Shown here: positions 44,121 to 53,283 of the stretch, in pieces
How positions within the stretch are numbered: position 1 is the stretch's first letter
How the letters are laid out: every line of letters starts with the position of its first letter
NCBI GenBank assembly: GCA_015075625.1
Contig: JABTTZ010000001.1
Coordinates: forward strand, 620,001 to 684,000
DNA length: 64,000 nt
Direction: 5' to 3'
Source of the DNA: Anaerolineales bacterium
Lineage (GTDB): Bacteria; Chloroflexota; Anaerolineae; Aggregatilineales; UBA2796
The notes under the pieces: model-generated
What the model saw: only the letters and a program-made list of their open reading frames with translations
What the model was told of the DNA's origin: nothing
The model's database searches: none
Program-made: the position numbers and the translations under genes

Positions 44121-45086
44121 ATGTCCCATACACCGCCAATCACACGGGAAGGGTTTACCTTTCGGCAAATTCTCGTTATCTTGATTCTCATCGCCACCCT
44201 TTTTGCGGTGCTCCTCTTAGCCATTCGACGGGGCTACCTCCCCGCGCCCAACATGAACCGCCTAAACCTCGGCACAGGCGCACCACAGGGTCCGCTCAAC
44301 ATCCCCTTGCAAGCACCGCAAGATTTCGATGGAAAATCGAAACAAGCTATTTGGCAAATTCGTCGCGCTGCGGTGGAATCCCGTCCCGACCTTTTGGCAG
44401 CACCCTACACCCCAAGCGATGCCGTCTTTGGGCAGGTTGAAGATGGGCTGCCCTGGTGGGGCATGTCCGGTCAGTTCTACTATGGGGCGGGGATGCGCAG
44501 TATCGAAGGACCCTCTGAGGAAGCACGCTTTTTGCTCAACCCCTACCTCTTGGTGGCGGCAGATTTTTGGGGACTCACCCAACAATCGAATCCGGGTTGG
44601 AATTTGGCAATGATCAAAGACTCCTACGTAGATCGTCCCAACTTCCCGCTGATCTGCCAGCCACAAGGTCTGCGGTGGTATCCAAGCGAGCGCCGCGCCG
44701 AAGTCACCTACGATGTGTCCGGCTGCATGACGGCACTCAGCTATTGGGCAACCGCCCCCCTCACCCTCCAAAATATGCCTTTTGACCTGATCGCCTATAA
44801 CGCCCGCGACCTGAATCTGAATTACCTGTTCCTCGCGCTCAATGAATCCCCTAACCTGAGCCACTACGAACCAATAGGGACGCCCTTTTACATCACCCAT
44901 TTTTTGCATCGTGGGGGAAGCTGTGGCTATCCGGGCGGCTGCAACAACATGAGTCCATCCACGCCAGAGATCAGTTATTACACGATCTTAGCACTCCCCG
45001 CCCAAGCCGTGATTTACCTTTGGCAAGAAAATCCGGGCAGTGTTTTTCAAACGGCGGACATGCGTTTCCTGATCCATTTTCGTTAA
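44121..45086 (+). CDS. Membrane-anchored protein of unknown function
   Basis: 321 residues, AAGGGA 6 bases before the ATG. A cytoplasmic N-terminus of about 15 residues, one membrane helix (ILVILILIATLFAVLLLAI), then a large external domain rich in Tyr, Trp and Pro (GLPWWGMSGQFYYGAGM, NPYLLVAADFWGLTQQSNPG) with several Cys (ICQPQ, SGCMTALSY, GSCGYPGGCNN) that might form disulfides. No family is recognised. It stands alone between a repeat-rich gap and the ABC exporter operon. Confidence 0.65.
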   Translation: MSHTPPITREGFTFRQILVILILIATLFAVLLLAIRRGYLPAPNMNRLNLGTGAPQGPLNIPLQAPQDFDGKSKQAIWQIRRAAVESRPDLLAAPYTPSDAVFGQVEDGLPWWGMSGQFYYGAGMRSIEGPSEEARFLLNPYLLVAADFWGLTQQSNPGWNLAMIKDSYVDRPNFPLICQPQGLRWYPSERRAEVTYDVSGCMTALSYWATAPLTLQNMPFDLIAYNARDLNLNYLFLALNESPNLSHYEPIGTPFYITHFLHRGGSCGYPGGCNNMSPSTPEISYYTILALPAQAVIYLWQENPGSVFQTADMRFLIHFR

Positions 45087-45239
45087 GGCGCGGGGGATAT
45101 ATAACAGGATTTTCCCCCACCAAGAAAATTCCCCTCCAACAGGGTAAATTCGTATTATGAAGGTAATCGCATAAGCCAAAATTTGACCTATCCTGAGCTT
45201 TCTTAACCTCAAAAACCCCCTAGACACAAAATTTGTTTT

Positions 45240-45254
45240 GGTGTACAGTACACC
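45240..45254. promoter_or_regulatory. 15-bp perfect palindrome, probable operator of the ABC exporter
   Basis: GGTGTACAGTACACC is a perfect inverted repeat of 7-bp arms around a central A, about 60 bases upstream of the likely start of the exporter operon. It suits a dimeric repressor or activator; no regulator gene is adjacent. The rest of the gap (45087-45232) shows nothing definite. Confidence 0.55.
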
Positions 45255-45313
45255 TACCGATGGAATCTCCCCGTGGGTGTTTTTTATGTCTAAAGGCATG
45301 GAGGCATGTCGTC

Positions 45314-47221
45314 TTGACCGCTGTGGCAAACGCTCCCTTACCGGGATCACCTAACCTAGAGCCAACCGAAACGCCCGCCCGTCGTGGGTTTTTGGCGCGT
45401 TGGTTCGATTCTGAGACGCGCATCTATCCGCCTTATGACATTGCCAAGGCGGTGAGCGACAAGCAGCTTCGTGGGCTGTGGCGTCTTTCAAAGGGCTTCC
45501 GTCCCACTTATGTGGGCGCGGCGGCAAGTTTGGCTATCGCCTCAACATCGCGGGCGTTCGCCTTCCTCTTTTTGGCGCACGTTGTCGATAACGTCTTGAG
45601 CGGACCGCTGGAAAGTCTGACGCTCCCGCTGATCGCCCTTATCTTCTTGGTGTTGGCGGCGGGCGAAGGGGCGTTCACCTTTCTGAGCGGGCGCTTGGCA
45701 GCACGCACGGCAGAGGGCATCACCTGGCGGCTGCGGAACTATATCTTTGATCATGTGCAGCGGCTCACCTTCCGCTACCACAGCAAAGCGCAGACGGGCG
45801 ACCTGATCCAGCGCTCCACCTCCGATGTGGACGCCATCCGGCGCTTCTATGCCGACCAAGCAATTGGTCTGGGGCGCATTGGCTTGCTATTCGTGGTGAA
45901 TGTGATCGCCCTGATGAGCTTAAACGTGCCGCTGACGCTCATCTCGTTGATCGTGATTCCGGCGTTGGTCGTCCTCTCGCTGATCTTCTTCCGCAAGATT
46001 GGGAAGGCGTATGAGGCATACCAAGAAAAAGACGGCGTGGCATCGACCATCCTCCAAGAAAACCTGAGCGGTGTCCGCGTCGTGAAGGCGTTTGCCCGCC
46101 AACGCTATGAGGAAGGCAAGTACGACAAGGCAATTTATGATCGCTTCAAAGAAGGGCGAAAGCTGCTCTTGCTTCATGCCGCATATTGGCCCACCACCGA
46201 CGTTCTGTGCGGGATACAAGTGGCAGTGGGATATTTCCTCGGCGCAAGCATGGCGATCAGCGGAGAGATCACTGTTGGGACGTACATCGCCTATGTTGGT
46301 CTGATCTGGCAGGTGATCAACCCGCTGCGCAACTTGGGGCGGATTATCGTTGCCATGAGCGAAGGCGGCGTCTCTTACAAGCGCATCATGGAGATGCTCA
46401 AGCAAGAACGCGAACCGATTATGGAGGGTATCTACCAACCCGAAGAAAATCTGCGCGGCGAGATCATCTTTGAGGACGTTGGCTTTGAATACGAGCCGGG
46501 GCAGCCCGTTGCCGAGGGAATCAGTTTTCACGCCAAACCGGGGCAGATGATCGCCTTGATGGGATCAACCGGATCGGGAAAGACCTCGCTGATGGGCTTG
46601 CTCCCGCGCTTTTATGACTACAGCAGCGGGCGGATCACGCTGGATGGGGTGGAACTGACCGACTACAGCCGAGATTACCTCCGCCAACAGATCGGGATCG
46701 TGGAACAAGAGCCGTTTCTATTTTCCCGCTCAATCCGCGAGAACATCACCTATGGCGTTCGGCGCGAGGTGACCGAGGAGGATATTCATGAGGCAGCGCG
46801 GGCGGCAGCCGTCCACGATGTAATCATGGCGTTCCCCGATGGGTACAATACGATCATCGGAGAAAAGGGCGTGACACTCTCTGGCGGGCAAAAGCAGCGC
46901 GTCGCTATCGCCCGTACCCTGTTGAAAGACCCGCGTATCCTGATCTTGGACGACGCCACATCTTCGGTGGACACCGAGACCGAGGCAACCATCCAAGAGG
47001 CGCTCGAACGGTTGATGCGCGGGCGGACGAGTTTCGTCATTGCCCACCGCATCCATACCGTCATGGATGCCGACCTGATCCTTGTCTTGGATAAGGGTAA
47101 GGTGGTGCAGGCAGGCAGCCACGAGGCGCTGTTGGCACAGCCGGGCATTTACCGTCAAATCTACGAGGTGCAAACCCGCATCGAATTGGAATTGGAAAGG
47201 GAAATCGCCAATGTCGGATAG
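45314..47221 (+). CDS. ABC exporter half-transporter, degenerate Walker B subunit
   Basis: I place the start at TTG 45314, which has GGAGG at 45300-45304. The open frame extends upstream through ATG 45260 to 45233, but that stretch runs toward the operator and looks non-coding. About 635 residues: six membrane helices, then an ATP-binding domain with Walker A GSTGSGKTS, signature LSGGQKQRVAIARTLL and Walker B ILILDDATSSVD. The catalytic Glu is replaced by Asp. It overlaps the next gene by 11 bases. The pair forms a heterodimeric type IV ABC exporter of the LmrCD/TM287-288 type, in which one ATP site is catalytically weak. Substrates of this group are lipids, drugs or peptides; here unknown. 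Confidence 0.9.
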   Translation: MTAVANAPLPGSPNLEPTETPARRGFLARWFDSETRIYPPYDIAKAVSDKQLRGLWRLSKGFRPTYVGAAASLAIASTSRAFAFLFLAHVVDNVLSGPLESLTLPLIALIFLVLAAGEGAFTFLSGRLAARTAEGITWRLRNYIFDHVQRLTFRYHSKAQTGDLIQRSTSDVDAIRRFYADQAIGLGRIGLLFVVNVIALMSLNVPLTLISLIVIPALVVLSLIFFRKIGKAYEAYQEKDGVASTILQENLSGVRVVKAFARQRYEEGKYDKAIYDRFKEGRKLLLLHAAYWPTTDVLCGIQVAVGYFLGASMAISGEITVGTYIAYVGLIWQVINPLRNLGRIIVAMSEGGVSYKRIMEMLKQEREPIMEGIYQPEENLRGEIIFEDVGFEYEPGQPVAEGISFHAKPGQMIALMGSTGSGKTSLMGLLPRFYDYSSGRITLDGVELTDYSRDYLRQQIGIVEQEPFLFSRSIRENITYGVRREVTEEDIHEAARAAAVHDVIMAFPDGYNTIIGEKGVTLSGGQKQRVAIARTLLKDPRILILDDATSSVDTETEATIQEALERLMRGRTSFVIAHRIHTVMDADLILVLDKGKVVQAGSHEALLAQPGIYRQIYEVQTRIELELEREIANVG

Positions 47222-49112
47222 TCATCAATTCGAGGAACAAGAGTTCAGCACGAAATTCGATGGAAAGATTCTCCGTCGGATTGCCGGGCTGGTCACCCCG
47301 CATTGGCGGTGGGTTGTCGGCTTCCTCGTCAGCATCGCCCTTGTCAGCGGCATCGAGGCGTACTTCACCTACCTGAATAAGCGCATCATTGACGAAGGGA
47401 TTATGACCGGCAACCGCGATCTGGTTGGGTCGTTCGCCCTTCAATATGCCTTGCTCATGTTCTTCTTGGCGGGCTGTGTGATCGTGTTCATCTCGTTGGC
47501 GGGCATCTTGGGGCAGCGTGTAGAGTATGAACTGCGGGGGAAGTTGTTCAAACACCTCCAAACGCTTTCCCTGAGCTACTTCAGCAAGACACCCGTCGGC
47601 TGGATCATGTCCCGCGTGACGAGCGACTCGGAACGCATTTCGGAACTCGTCACCTGGGGGCTGTTGGACGTATCGTGGGCGGTGATGAACATCCTCACCT
47701 CGCTCTTTTTCATGCTCACCATCAGTTGGCAGTTGACCCTCGTCGTGTTTTTGGTGCTGCCTGTGTTGGTTCGCGTGGCGGCGTGGTTTCAAAAGCGCAT
47801 CCTCACCGAATACCGTGATGTGCGCAAACAAAACAGCAAGATCACCGGCGCCTACAACGAGAACATCACCGGTGTACGGGTGGTGAAGGCACTCCGCCGC
47901 GAGGAAAAGAACCTTGAGGAATTCGGCGTCCTTACCAAAGGGATGTACCGTTCGTCGTTCAAAGCGGCGTGGCTCTCGGCGCTCTTTCTCCCTGCGGTGC
48001 AGATGCTCAGTGCGGCGGCGCTAGGGGCAATCGTCTGGGTGGGCGGGACGCAAAACCAACAAGGCTTGATCACCGTCGGTGGGATTCAAGCCTTTGTCAG
48101 CTATGTGTTCTTTATGTTGTGGCCCGTTGCCGACCTTGCGCGGGTCTATGCCCAGATGCAGCAGGCGCTTGCCTCGGCAGAGCGGACATTCTCCCTTGCC
48201 GATGCTGTGCCGGAAGTCTCGGATACACCCAATGCGTATGACCCCGGCACCATTCAAGGCGAGATCGTCTTTGAGAATGTCAATTTCTGGTACGATGCCG
48301 ATAAACCTGTCTTGAAAAACCTGAATCTGCGGGTGAAGCATGGCGAAACGATTGCCCTTGTCGGTCCGACGGGTGCGGGAAAGTCAACGATTGTGAATCT
48401 CATCTGTCGGTTCTACGAGCCGAAAGATGGGCGGATCACGATCAACGGGACGGACTACCGCGATTACAGCCTGCACGGGATACAATCGCGGATCGGGATC
48501 GTCCTTCAGACGCCGCACTTGTTCAGCGGATCGGTGCGCGAAAACATCCGCTACGGACGCCTTGAAGCGACGGATGCCGAAGTCGAAGAAGCGGCAGCAA
48601 TGGCGGGAGCGCATGAATTCATCACGCGCTTGGCAAAGGGTTACGAGGAAGAAGTTGGCGAGGGCGGGAATTTGCTCTCTGTTGGGCAAAAGCAGTTGAT
48701 CAGTTTGGCGCGGGCGATCTTGGCACAGCCGGAAGTGTTCGTCATGGACGAGGCAACCAGTTCCGTCGATACGCTCACCGAGGCGCTCATCCAACGCGGG
48801 ATGGAAACGCTGATGCAAGGGCGGACGAGTTTCATCATCGCCCACCGTCTCAGCACCATCCGCCGCGCTGATCGTATCCTTGTCATTGAAGATGGGGGCA
48901 TTGCCGAGCAAGGCTCCCATGCGGAACTGATGCGCCAGAAAGGGCATTACTACCGTCTGTATACGAATCAGTTCCGGCACGAGCGCGAAGCCGCCTACGA
49001 TCCATTCAAGGCGGCGGCGGAAACGGTGGCAGTGGCGAAGGAAAGCGTGCCTGAACCGCACGATGAACGCGGTGAGGTTGAGTTGGAGGGTGTGGCAGCG
49101 TTAGGAAAGTAA
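47211..49112 (+). CDS. ABC exporter half-transporter, partner subunit with atypical signature
   Basis: Start ATG 47211 (MSDSHQFEEQEF), preceded by GGAAAGGGA and overlapping the upstream stop codon. 633 residues: six membrane helices, then Walker A GPTGAGKST, a signature that reads LLSVGQKQLISLARAI (Ser-Val where the usual is Ser-Gly-Gly) and a canonical Walker B VFVMDEATSSVD with catalytic Glu. The degenerate signature here and the Asp-for-Glu Walker B in the partner would build the same composite ATP site, as in known heterodimers. A terminator follows at 49150. Confidence 0.92.
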   Translation: MSDSHQFEEQEFSTKFDGKILRRIAGLVTPHWRWVVGFLVSIALVSGIEAYFTYLNKRIIDEGIMTGNRDLVGSFALQYALLMFFLAGCVIVFISLAGILGQRVEYELRGKLFKHLQTLSLSYFSKTPVGWIMSRVTSDSERISELVTWGLLDVSWAVMNILTSLFFMLTISWQLTLVVFLVLPVLVRVAAWFQKRILTEYRDVRKQNSKITGAYNENITGVRVVKALRREEKNLEEFGVLTKGMYRSSFKAAWLSALFLPAVQMLSAAALGAIVWVGGTQNQQGLITVGGIQAFVSYVFFMLWPVADLARVYAQMQQALASAERTFSLADAVPEVSDTPNAYDPGTIQGEIVFENVNFWYDADKPVLKNLNLRVKHGETIALVGPTGAGKSTIVNLICRFYEPKDGRITINGTDYRDYSLHGIQSRIGIVLQTPHLFSGSVRENIRYGRLEATDAEVEEAAAMAGAHEFITRLAKGYEEEVGEGGNLLSVGQKQLISLARAILAQPEVFVMDEATSSVDTLTEALIQRGMETLMQGRTSFIIAHRLSTIRRADRILVIEDGGIAEQGSHAELMRQKGHYYRLYTNQFRHEREAAYDPFKAAAETVAVAKESVPEPHDERGEVELEGVAALGK

Positions 49113-49149
49113 AGCCCGCTCTACGGGGATAGCGGCTAAACGTCAGAGG

Positions 49150-49197
49150 GGGCTTTCGGGCGATCCGCGTAGGTGGTGCCTCTCGAAAGCCCTTTTT
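49150..49197 (+). terminator. Terminator of the ABC exporter operon
   Basis: GGGCTTTCG (49150-49158) pairs with CGAAAGCCC (49184-49192), followed by TTTTT. The 25-base loop is longer than usual. Confidence 0.65.
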
Positions 49198-49345
49198 CTT
49201 GATCATAGACGTTACGCAGTTGCCCTCATCTCCCTACGACCCGCCCTCGGCGTGTACCCGCTTCTCTCACTGGGAGAAGCGGATATCTATGTTTAAGGGG
49301 GTTTCCCCCTCAAACGTCCCTTTTCGATCAATACAGGGTAAATAC
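49198..49345. repeat. Family D intergenic repeat
   Basis: ATAGACGTTACGCAGTTGCC, CTCATCTCC, then ACCCGCTTCTCTCACTGGGA and AGAAGCGG. The same order occurs at 58385-58515 and, more diverged, at 34836-34950. Confidence 0.5.
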
Positions 49346-49376
49346 GCTCAACTGCCTAAGTTTTAGATCAGAGAGG

Positions 49377-49760
49377 TTACGCCTGTCCCGCCTGATTAAG
49401 AACATCCTCAATCAGACGGAGAAGGTTTTCGACAAAGAACGGTTTTTGCAGGATATTTGTTACGGGAATGCCGGCGCTCATTGCCACCGCAGTAGCATCC
49501 GCCGCGCCGCTCATCAAAATGAAGTTCAGCGAACGAACGTTAGGGTCAGCTTTCAACACCTTAAAGACCATATCCCCGTTCATGATTGGCATTTTCATGT
49601 CGCAGACCAACACATCAGGGCGGTAAATACGGTAGAGTTCTAGCGCTTTCATGCCGTCGCTCGCTTCGATCACCTCATAACCTGTTAGCGTGAGAAGTGT
49701 CTCTAAGCCAGCCCGTAGTCCAATGTCATCATCTGCCAGCAGAATTGTTTTTCGGTGCAT
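49377..49760 (-). CDS. Receiver-only response regulator
   Basis: 127 residues, one receiver domain: acidic residues Asp10-Asp11-Asp12, phospho-acceptor Asp54 in VLVCDMKMP, Ser in LMSGAAD and Lys in ILQKPFF. There is no output domain and no adjacent kinase. It stands alone between repeats, antisense to both neighbours. Confidence 0.9.
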   Translation of the reverse strand: MHRKTILLADDDIGLRAGLETLLTLTGYEVIEASDGMKALELYRIYRPDVLVCDMKMPIMNGDMVFKVLKADPNVRSLNFILMSGAADATAVAMSAGIPVTNILQKPFFVENLLRLIEDVLNQAGQA

Positions 49761-50017
49761 GGATGATCCCCGCGCATACGATGATAAAATCGTAACAGAG
49801 GGACGTATGTTTTACGTCCTTCAATCGGGGGGTTTTTAGGCGTTCGATTGACCAGTTTTTCCCTAGCCTTTTGGCTAGTAGTCCACCACAGTGATTTTTA
49901 GAAGAACCCCTCACCCCCCTACCCCCTCTCCCGCGTAACAGGCTGAGGAAGCTGGGGGGTGAGGGTCTGTGCGTAAGATGCGTTAGAAAAATACACATAG
50001 GCAAGGGAGCTTAACCG
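49761..50017. repeat. Gap with repeat families B and C
   Basis: 49885-49940 has GTGATTTTTAGAAGAACCCC (family B), followed at 49945-49985 by GGGTGAGGGTCTGTGCGTAA (end of family C). The leader of htpX follows with AAGGGAG at 50003-50009. Confidence 0.5.
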
Positions 50018-50926
50018 GTGAATTCTTCAACAATCGGGATGGAATCAACCCTAAAAACAACGCTCTTGCTTGGTGGGCTAAGCGGTCTGCTGGTCACCAT
50101 CGGATGGCTGCTCGGCGGGAATTATGGGGCATTTTTTGCCCTGATCTTCGCCGCCTTCACCAATCTTGGGGCGTGGTGGTTTAGCGATCAAATCGCGCTC
50201 TCCATGAACCACGCCCGCCCTGTGGATGCGGCGCAAAACCCCACCCTTCACCAGATGGTAGAAACGCTTGCCCTCCGCGCTGGAATCCCCAAACCGGGCG
50301 TCTATATGATTGACTCACCAATGCCCAACGCCTTTGCCACAGGACGCAGCCCGGAAAAGGGGGCAGTGGCAGTGACGACGGGCATCATGCAGGCGCTTGA
50401 GCCGGACGAACTGGCGGGGGTGATCGCCCATGAGCTTGCCCATATCAAGCACCGCGATACGCTGATTTCCAGTATTGCAGCGACGATTGCCGGCGCAATC
50501 ACCATGCTGGCGCAAATGGCGCAGCACTCGCTCATGTGGGGCGGCATATCCAGCCGGCGGAGCAGCAGTGATAGCAATGGCGGAGCAGAGGCACTGCGGG
50601 CAATTGCGGCAATCCTCATGGTGCTGTTAGCGCCACTTGCCGCCGCAATCATCCAAATGGCGATCTCGCGGGCGCGGGAGTTCAAGGCAGATGCGGGTGG
50701 GGCAGAGATTATGGGCAACCCGCTCCCCCTTGCCGATGCCCTGATGAAACTGGAACGAGGGGTCAGCGCCACCGCCAACCAACCCCAACCAAGCGTGAAT
50801 CCTGTCAGTGCGCCGCTGTACATTGTGAATCCCTTGCATGGCGGGACGATGCAGGCGCTCTTTAGCACCCATCCCCCAACAGCAGAACGGATTCGCCGCC
50901 TGAAGGCAATGGCAGGGCAAGCCTAA
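50018..50926 (+). CDS. htpX: Membrane zinc metalloprotease HtpX (M48B)
   Basis: 302 residues from GTG 50018 (AAGGGAG 8 bases upstream; ATG 50039 is an alternative). Two N-terminal membrane helices (TTLLLGGLSGLLVTIGWLL; FALIFAAFTNLGAWW) and two more after the active site, as in HtpX. Zinc motif HELAH (His138, Glu139, His142) in VIAHELAHIKHRD; the third ligand Glu is expected in SRAREFKADAGGAEIM. The enzyme degrades misfolded membrane proteins, together with FtsH. The C-terminal STHPPTAERIRRL is typical. 34 bases precede the next gene on the same strand. Confidence 0.94.
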   Translation: MNSSTIGMESTLKTTLLLGGLSGLLVTIGWLLGGNYGAFFALIFAAFTNLGAWWFSDQIALSMNHARPVDAAQNPTLHQMVETLALRAGIPKPGVYMIDSPMPNAFATGRSPEKGAVAVTTGIMQALEPDELAGVIAHELAHIKHRDTLISSIAATIAGAITMLAQMAQHSLMWGGISSRRSSSDSNGGAEALRAIAAILMVLLAPLAAAIIQMAISRAREFKADAGGAEIMGNPLPLADALMKLERGVSATANQPQPSVNPVSAPLYIVNPLHGGTMQALFSTHPPTAERIRRLKAMAGQA

Positions 50927-50960
50927 TGATCGACAACCCAGCGAAAAGGAAACGTTCCTT

Positions 50961-52652
50961 ATGCCTTTGATGCGTGCAGCGGCGGCGCAGTGTGATATTG
51001 GCACAAACCTTGATGAAAACCTTGCCACCTGTCTACGGGTGATCGACCTTGCTGCGCAAGAGCGCCCCGATATCCTTGTTTTGCCCGAATTTTGCAATCA
51101 CCTCTCGTGGTATCGGGATCGCGATCACAGTTACCTTGTCGCTGTTGACTTGGAGGGAGAATTCCTCCGGCAGATTGGCGAGCGGGCGCGGCAGCACGGC
51201 ATCTATGTGATGATCAACTGTACTATCCGCCGCCCCAAATGGGGGGAAGGCATGGTCAGCGGCACAAACATCCTCTTTGACTGTGATGGGCGCCAAATCG
51301 CCGCCTCCGATAAACAGGTCTTGATGGGCAGCGAAAACAACTTTCTGACGCCCGCCCGCGAAGTCTGCCCGATCCTTGCTTTACCCTTCGCCCGTGTCGG
51401 GATGTATTCGTGCATGGACGGCGTGATCTATGAGACGCCGCGTGGGTTGGCGCTGCGGGGGGCGCAGGTGCTGCTGAACAGCCTAAATTCCTTCGCTCTT
51501 GATGAGGCATCGCTCCACGTCCCCGTGCGGGCGGCGGAAAATCAGGTGTTCGTTGTCGCTGCGAATAAGATCGGGTGGCTTGTGCCGCCTGAACTTGCCC
51601 CAATGATTGCCGAACGGGTGAAGGTTGATCCGGCACATTTGCAGGGGGCGGGCGAGAGTCAGATTATCGCCCCTGATGGGCGCGTCCTTGCTAAAGCGTC
51701 GCATCACGGCGAAGCGGTGATCTGCGCCGAGTTTGACCCCGCTGAGGCGGACGACAAACGCCGCACCGATGGCACGCTGACCTTTGCCGCCCGCCGTCCG
51801 GCGCTTTATACCCCCTTGTGGGAAAAACCCACTCCGCGCACATGGCGGGAGAGTGCCAATCAGGTCACAGTGGCGGTCTACCAGCCGAAAACACGTGGGC
51901 AGCGGGCGCTTGATGAAACCGTCTTTGCCCTCAGCCAAGATAGCAGCGAACCCGCCTTGATTGTCCTTCCCGAATTATTTTTCCTTCCCGACCTGCTAGA
52001 GAATGTGGACAAGGCGCTGGAACGGACGGAGACCGCCCTTGAACGGCTGACACAGGCGATCCGGCGGCGGGCGACTCTGATCGCCTTGAGCGTCCCCGCC
52101 CGCGAGGGGGAAATGCTCATCCATCAGGGGGTGATCCTCGATAAAAACGGGATTCTGCACCGTCAGCCACAGATTCACCAGGGCGGGCGTCACGAGTGGG
52201 CGCAGCCAAGCGGCAGCGGCATCGGCTATCGGGACACCTCGTGGGGGCGGATCGCCCTCGTCGTGGGGGCGGATACGTTCTTTCCAGAGTCGTTCCGGCT
52301 GGCGGCATTGGCGCAAGCGGAGATTGTCGCCTGCCCAACGCGGCTGGTGGAGGGATGGGAATCAACCACCGGCTTGCCCGAACGTGCCGCCGAAAACCGC
52401 CTGAATGTGATCGCCGCTTCGTTCCCCTCCGCAGCGGGTGGGAGCGCAATTCACGCCGTTGGGCATGATTTCACTCTGTGGACGGAGTGGGCAACACGCC
52501 CCTTTGATGGGCATATCAGCCGCCCGATCACAACACGATTGGAAGGCGAAGGCGGTTGGCTGCGGGGGGCGGTTTACCCCTCTGCCGCGCATAACCGCAT
52601 GGTTTCTCAAAAAACGGATGTCGTTGATGGGCGTCCCTGGTGGTTGGGCTAA
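50961..52652 (+). CDS. Two-domain carbon-nitrogen hydrolase (nitrilase superfamily), second domain degenerate
   Basis: 563 residues, about twice a single nitrilase. The first half (1-290) has the full catalytic set: Glu43 in LPEF, Lys118 in SDKQVLMGSE and Cys151 in GMYSCMDG. It probably hydrolyses an amide or nitrile; the substrate is unknown. The second half (about 295-563) keeps the fold (VTVAVYQPKTRGQ, IVLPELFFLPD, PESFRLAALAQAEIVACPTR), but the segment that should carry the nucleophile reads LVVGADTFFPE with no Cys. This half may support dimer-like packing within one chain. It shares a strand with htpX and could be co-transcribed. Confidence 0.83.
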   Translation: MPLMRAAAAQCDIGTNLDENLATCLRVIDLAAQERPDILVLPEFCNHLSWYRDRDHSYLVAVDLEGEFLRQIGERARQHGIYVMINCTIRRPKWGEGMVSGTNILFDCDGRQIAASDKQVLMGSENNFLTPAREVCPILALPFARVGMYSCMDGVIYETPRGLALRGAQVLLNSLNSFALDEASLHVPVRAAENQVFVVAANKIGWLVPPELAPMIAERVKVDPAHLQGAGESQIIAPDGRVLAKASHHGEAVICAEFDPAEADDKRRTDGTLTFAARRPALYTPLWEKPTPRTWRESANQVTVAVYQPKTRGQRALDETVFALSQDSSEPALIVLPELFFLPDLLENVDKALERTETALERLTQAIRRRATLIALSVPAREGEMLIHQGVILDKNGILHRQPQIHQGGRHEWAQPSGSGIGYRDTSWGRIALVVGADTFFPESFRLAALAQAEIVACPTRLVEGWESTTGLPERAAENRLNVIAASFPSAAGGSAIHAVGHDFTLWTEWATRPFDGHISRPITTRLEGEGGWLRGAVYPSAAHNRMVSQKTDVVDGRPWWLG

Positions 52653-52685
52653 GGGAAACGGTCTGGTGAACCGATGAAATAAACC

Positions 52686-52706
52686 CTATTCCATGATAGA
52701 ATAGGT
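52686..52706. promoter_or_regulatory. Inverted repeat just before padR, probable autoregulatory operator
   Basis: CCTATTC, seven bases, GAATAGG, ending 4 bases before the ATG at 52710. TAGAAT (52698-52703) within it could be a -10 box, in which case the transcript would be nearly leaderless. Confidence 0.5.
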
Positions 52707-52709
52707 GAC

Positions 52710-53249
52710 ATGAGTTCACTGACACCAGATGAAACGATCTTGGGGCTGTTAGCAGTTCAAGCGCAGCATGGCTATGACCTGCTGGAATGCTTTCGCAGCA
52801 ACCACCAGCTTGGGCGCGTGTGGTATTTAAGCACCAGCCAGATTTATGCCGTGTTGAAGCGCTTGGAACGTCAAGGCTGGATTGTTGGGCATGAAGTCGC
52901 CTCTGAGGTTGCCCCCACACGGACAGAATATAAGCTGACCAAAACGGGCGAAAAGCATCTGTATGACTGGCTCAATGATCCTCAACCCTCTGCCAGCATT
53001 CGCCGTATTCGGGTGGAGTTTCTCAGCCGTTTGTACATCCTGCGACAGTTGAATATCCCCACGAACACCGTTGTAGGTTATCAACGAGAGGCATGTACAA
53101 CCCACTATGCCCACCTCGTTTCCGAACGCGATAACACCGAACATGGTATTGATGTGCTTGCTCTTGAATTACAGATCAGCCAGTTAGACGCCGTCCTGCG
53201 GTGGATCGAACGCTGTGAACACGTGACCTCTGAGCCGGACAATTCGTAA
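52710..53249 (+). CDS. PadR-family transcriptional regulator
   Basis: 179 residues. The N-terminal winged helix fits PadR: LGLLAVQAQHGYDLLECF, STSQIYAVLKRLERQGWI and the wing EYKLTKTGEKHLYDWL. The C-terminal half (TRYIL-like helix FLSRLYILRQLN, then LELQISQLDAVLRWIERC) is the dimerisation helix of the PadR-s2/Vir type. It lies 34 bases upstream of modA on the same strand, so it may regulate the molybdate operon in response to a ligand. An inverted repeat overlaps its start. Confidence 0.87.
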   Translation: MSSLTPDETILGLLAVQAQHGYDLLECFRSNHQLGRVWYLSTSQIYAVLKRLERQGWIVGHEVASEVAPTRTEYKLTKTGEKHLYDWLNDPQPSASIRRIRVEFLSRLYILRQLNIPTNTVVGYQREACTTHYAHLVSERDNTEHGIDVLALELQISQLDAVLRWIERCEHVTSEPDNS

Positions 53250-53283
53250 AATTTACCCGTTTTCAATCAAGGAATTTCCTGTT

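Noticed and set aside
45233-45313. Upstream extension of the first ABC transporter gene
   Set aside because: The segment starts beside the GGTGTACAGTACACC palindrome. A GGAGG site precedes TTG 45314, which better explains the start, though ATG 45260 cannot be excluded.
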